This document shows positions 62,001 to 64,000 of a stretch of 64,000 nt of DNA, piece by piece. A program made the position numbers and the translations under genes. The first letter of the stretch is position 1; every line of letters starts with the position of its first letter. The DNA is from VXYL01 sp965199875 (lineage in GTDB: Bacteria > Pseudomonadota > Gammaproteobacteria > Pseudomonadales > Azotimanducaceae). The notes beneath the pieces are model-generated. The model was not told the origin of the DNA. It made no database searches and worked only from the letters and a program-made list of their open reading frames with translations. The DNA is taken from contig OZ241346.1 of the NCBI GenBank assembly GCA_965199875.1, positions 1,054,001 through 1,118,000 of the forward strand, in the 5' to 3' direction.

Positions 62001-62546
62001 CCCCTGGACGCCGTCGGCGGCGTCCTGGAGGCGCGGTCGGCGCCGCTGGCGCCCGGAGCGGTTCTCGGCGGCTCCCTGGCGGTGTCGCCCGACGGCGGCG
62101 AACCGGTCGTCGTGCGCGTCGGCGCGATCCCGGACCTGCCCGGCGCGGAGTGCGCCGCCGTCGTCGACGCCGGCAGGCCGTGCCAGACGCTGGCGCGCAC
62201 GGGCATGGCGCTGGCGGCCGGACGGCCCCTCGTGCTCAACGGCGTGGCGCCCATGCGGGAGTTCGGCGAACCGGCGGAGATCGACCTCTCGAACGTGTTC
62301 CTGGAGTTCGACGGCTCGGACGCGGCGGCGTTCGCGGTTTCGGTCAGCGACCCCGCGGTGGCCACGGCGGAGACCGCGGGCGCGCTGCTGCGGGTGTCCC
62401 CGGCGGACCACGGCACGGCGACGGTGACGGTGACGGCGACCGCGGCGGACGGCCGGACGGCGACGCGGAGCTTCGCCGTCGCGGTGCCGCGCCAGCCGCG
62501 CTTCCTGCGCGGCTGGCGGCTGACGCTTCTGGACGGCGGCGGCTGA
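59028..62546 (+). CDS. M12-metallopeptidase-fold/BACON/LRR secreted protein, copy 1
   Basis: A 1172-residue exported protein (signal GALAGLALASAAVLALAASA). Residues about 120-420 look like an M12/M72 metallopeptidase: VVYTPHGRRKVGG, AIAHVLGHVMGAHHDR and the Met-turn TIMGSSGGNMPRFSNP. The zinc motif HExGHxxGxxHD has Val328 in place of catalytic Glu, so it is probably inactive. A BACON domain follows (about 438-525, VEYRVPANAGWSREAALSVA), then 12 or more leucine-rich repeats (about 570-940; LPPGLFDGLRELRLLRLNGN), an Ig-like region (PADHGTATVTVTATAADG) and the tail RFLRGWRLTLLDGGG. ATG 59028 overlaps the preceding stop by 1 base. It probably binds carbohydrate or protein at the surface or outside the cell. 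Confidence 0.88.
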   Translation: MPGCAHRRGALAGLALASAAVLALAASAADAPAVFASAPSEGMPERILEPGGRGLAPRPDAPRLRMARLDFGSMAAVREAAASGRSAAARLNLFEDAEFDWIVRRAAATAGGYSLSGPLAGVEAGTATLVANGGMVVGSAWTPEAAYRIRTVGRTQIVERVDPSRWPACAGTFKVGAALPGGATARDSSAAAPDDGSEIDLLVVYTPHGRRKVGGHRAVLAEIDHEVAWANEALAASGAAHRARLVGAAEVDYRQPDDTRALAHLAIQGDGHMDEVHALRDRLAADAVVLKTAWIGSAFGLLFPDNPRSVASFGATDVGGNPSAIAHVLGHVMGAHHDRANYNGNLPFPYSHGYELPDVRFGLEPQPEDEVFPYWTIMGSSGGNMPRFSNPRQRFRGVALGVPGDEPSSRVDGPADAVRSMDETRRLVANHRRSATRCRYRLSAPPEVPAAGGTYSLRVEADAGCAWTARAADGFTTVAGDAGGVGDGAVEYRVPANAGWSREAALSVAGRMHVAVQPGARPVKPVCERHRVVREALEAELGAGCADIAAADLARVAELDIADDFEIEGGAGVAPGDFDGLSNLGYLDFIVPAGETLLEGTFDGLSGLAWMEVGAYGPVPLRPGSFRGLENLVYLVVHSDVHGDAAPLPPGTFEGMPRLRELTLWESRETIAPGLFDGLSSLDRLDVVGTGLAHLSPGAFRGLPGLRRLEVNNSFGSLHFGSSPLELEAGVFDGLPSLRELVLVSMAGVPPGLFAGLSELQALWLEYNAFDSLEAGAFDGLSSLHSLFLDNDNPRYAHSPHRHELPTLPPGLFAGLPRLALLDLGGVGLRELRPGAFREAGATLNDLRLPNNRLAALDAGTFDGAPGLRALHLDGNRLEELPPGLFDGLRELRLLRLNGNRLERLPPGPFKNLASLNSLALHDNRLAALPPELFAGAGAGRPDGPHLLTLHGNPGAPFALPLEPVVASAPWRRPARVGVRIAEGAPLALDAPLDAVGGVLEARSAPLAPGAVLGGSLAVSPDGGEPVVVRVGAIPDLPGAECAAVVDAGRPCQTLARTGMALAAGRPLVLNGVAPMREFGEPAEIDLSNVFLEFDGSDAAAFAVSVSDPAVATAETAGALLRVSPADHGTATVTVTATAADGRTATRSFAVAVPRQPRFLRGWRLTLLDGGG

Positions 62547-64000
62547 TGCCGGGGTGCGCGCATCGGCGCGGGACGCTGGCGGGCTTGGCGCTGGCCTCGG
62601 CGCTGCTGGCGCTGGCCGCCTCGGCGGCGGACGCGCCGGCGCCGGCGGTGTTCGCGGGCGCGGCGTCCGAGGGGATGCCGGAGCGCATCCTGGAGCCGGG
62701 CGGACGCGGACCTGCGCCTCGACCGGACCCGCCGGGGCTGCGCATGGCTCGGCTCGACTTCGGGAGCATGGCGGCCGTGCGCGAGGCGGCGGCCAGCGGC
62801 CGGGGCGCCGCGGCGCGGCTGAACCTGTTCGAGGACGCCGAGTTCGACTGGATCGTGCGGCGCGCGGCCGCCACGGCGGGGGGCTACTCGCTGTCCGGGC
62901 CGCTGGCCGGCGTGGAGGCGGGCACGGCGACGCTGGTGGCGAACGGCGGCATGGTCGTGGGCTCGGCGTGGACCCCGGAGGCGGCCTACCGCATCCGCAC
63001 CGTCGGCCGAACGCAGATCGTCGAGCGCGTCGATCCGTCGCGGTGGCCGGCGTGCGCCGGCACCTTCAAGGTCGGCGCGGCGCTGCCCAGCGGCGCGACC
63101 GCGCGCGACTCTTCGGCGGACGCGCCCGACGACGGCTCGGAGATCGACGTGCTGGTGGTCTACACGCCGCACGGGCGGCGGAAGGTCGGGGGGCACCGGG
63201 CCATGCTGGCGGAGATCGACCACGAAGTGGCGTGGGCGAACGAGGCGCTCGCGGCGTCCGGCGCAGCACACCGCGCGCGCCTGGTCGGGGCGGCCGAGGT
63301 CGACTACCGGCAGCCGGACGACACCCGCGCCCTCGCCCACCTGGCCATCCAGGGCGACGGCCACATGGACGAGGTCCACGCGCTGCGCGACCGTCTCGCC
63401 GCGGATGCCGTCGTGCTCAAGACGGCGTGGGGCGGCAGCGCGTTCGGCTTGCTCTTCCCGGACAACCCCCGGTCGGTGGCATCGTTCGGCGCGGCCGACG
63501 TCGGCGGCAATCCGAGCGCGATCGCGCACGTGCTGGGGCACGTCATGGGCGCCCACCACGACCGCGCCAACTACAACGGCAACCTCCCCTTTCCCTACAG
63601 CCACGGCTACGAGCTGCCGGACGTTCGATTCGGGCTCGAACCGCAGCCGGAGGACGAGGTCTTCTCGTACCGGACGATCATGGATTCGGCCCTCGGCAAC
63701 ATGCCGCGCTTCTCCAACCCCCGCCAGCGCTTCCGCGGCGTGGCGCTTGGCGTGCCGGGGGACGAGCCGTCGTCGCGCGTGGACGGCCCGGCGGACGCGG
63801 TGCGGAGCATGGACGAGACCCGCCGCCTGGTGGCGAACCACCGGCGCAGCGCTACGCGCTGCCGCTACCGGCTGTCGCCGCCGCCGGAGGTTCCGGCGGC
63901 TGGCGGGACGTACTCGCTGCGCGTGGAGGCGGACGCCGGCTGCGCGTGGACGGCGCGCGCCGCCGACGGCTTCACGACCGTCGCGGGCGACGCGGGCGGA
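62546..64000 (+). CDS. M12-metallopeptidase-fold/BACON protein, copy 2 (cut by window end)
   Basis: A tandem copy of the previous gene; the first 485 codons are in the window and it runs off the right edge in the BACON domain. Both the signal (GTLAGLALASALLALAASAA) and the peptidase-like domain are nearly identical to copy 1 at DNA level. Differences include small indels near the N-terminus (an added PA pair) and changes around the Met-turn (TIMDSALGNMPRFSNP instead of TIMGSSGGNMPRFSNP). The zinc motif again reads HVLGHVMGAHHD, with Val for the catalytic Glu. ATG 62546 overlaps the stop of copy 1 by 1 base. Whether the LRR part follows cannot be seen. Confidence 0.87.
   Translation, partial: MPGCAHRRGTLAGLALASALLALAASAADAPAPAVFAGAASEGMPERILEPGGRGPAPRPDPPGLRMARLDFGSMAAVREAAASGRGAAARLNLFEDAEFDWIVRRAAATAGGYSLSGPLAGVEAGTATLVANGGMVVGSAWTPEAAYRIRTVGRTQIVERVDPSRWPACAGTFKVGAALPSGATARDSSADAPDDGSEIDVLVVYTPHGRRKVGGHRAMLAEIDHEVAWANEALAASGAAHRARLVGAAEVDYRQPDDTRALAHLAIQGDGHMDEVHALRDRLAADAVVLKTAWGGSAFGLLFPDNPRSVASFGAADVGGNPSAIAHVLGHVMGAHHDRANYNGNLPFPYSHGYELPDVRFGLEPQPEDEVFSYRTIMDSALGNMPRFSNPRQRFRGVALGVPGDEPSSRVDGPADAVRSMDETRRLVANHRRSATRCRYRLSPPPEVPAAGGTYSLRVEADAGCAWTARAADGFTTVAGDAGG

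Noticed and set aside
51315..62546. One uninterrupted 3743-codon reading frame across two genes
   Set aside because: Its first 2571 codons are the alternate frame of the InlB-repeat gene and encode Arg-rich nonsense; only the part from 59028 is a real protein. Lack of stops follows from high GC.

Overview
The window is 64 kb of GC-rich DNA, gene-dense on both strands, with no gene-free stretch longer than about 240 bases. No rRNA, tRNA, CRISPR array, transposase or replication origin was recognised. Ubiquinone synthesis (Coq7), a TonB-dependent outer-membrane receptor, Tat and lipoprotein signals and the proteobacterial style of the enzymes point to a gammaproteobacterium. The eukaryote-like secreted proteins (LRR, BACON and InlB-type repeats) at the right end, and the carnitine, sarcosine and PhyH-type catabolism, would fit a marine or host-associated lineage. 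That is inference; no taxonomic search was run.

Layout. 0-4.5 kb: a cut-off dgcN, then a four-gene unit of a Tat aldo/keto reductase with ferredoxin-like cysteines followed by larC-larB-larE (nickel-pincer nucleotide synthesis; no larA in view). 4.6-10.7 kb: two tandem Sel1-like periplasmic proteins carrying a TonB-box-like motif, then a 1432-residue TonB-dependent receptor with its own promoter and a strong intrinsic terminator. 10.7-14.6 kb: a secreted protein, a TPR lipoprotein and an FG-GAP/UnbV lipoprotein. 14.7-26.6 kb (minus strand): a tightly coupled ten-gene operon encoding an ExbB/MotA-like channel, two ExbD-like proteins with von Willebrand A domains, an actin-fold/FHA-like protein, a PEGA/formylglycine-enzyme-fold membrane protein and several TPR or low-complexity lipoproteins. 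This is the best candidate here for an undescribed system, probably an ion-driven envelope machine.

26.8-39.8 kb holds mostly metabolic genes: PhyH dioxygenase, amidohydrolase, a carnitine-dehydrogenase-like enzyme, a sulfotransferase/Asp-hydroxylase pair, a flavin monooxygenase, an O-methyltransferase, a 2-hydroxyacid dehydrogenase, a histidine phosphatase, an SPFH protein, an MBL lipoprotein, and a purine pair in which PurH is reduced to its cyclohydrolase half, followed by purD. 39.8-42.3 kb: three tandem copies of an unrecognised secreted protein, the middle one frameshifted. 42.5-48.2 kb: a cNMP-binding protein, coq7, a sarcosine-oxidase-beta-like flavoprotein and an isoquinoline-oxidoreductase-like molybdenum hydroxylase pair.

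48.3-64 kb is a recombining array of secreted proteins. A small nucleotidyltransferase pair abuts a 5'-truncated, frameshifted LRR gene. Next comes a 2535-residue protein with about 20 InlB-type repeats, then two nearly identical head-to-tail genes for M12-metallopeptidase-fold/BACON/LRR proteins, the second running off the window. Both metallopeptidase domains have Val where the catalytic Glu should be.
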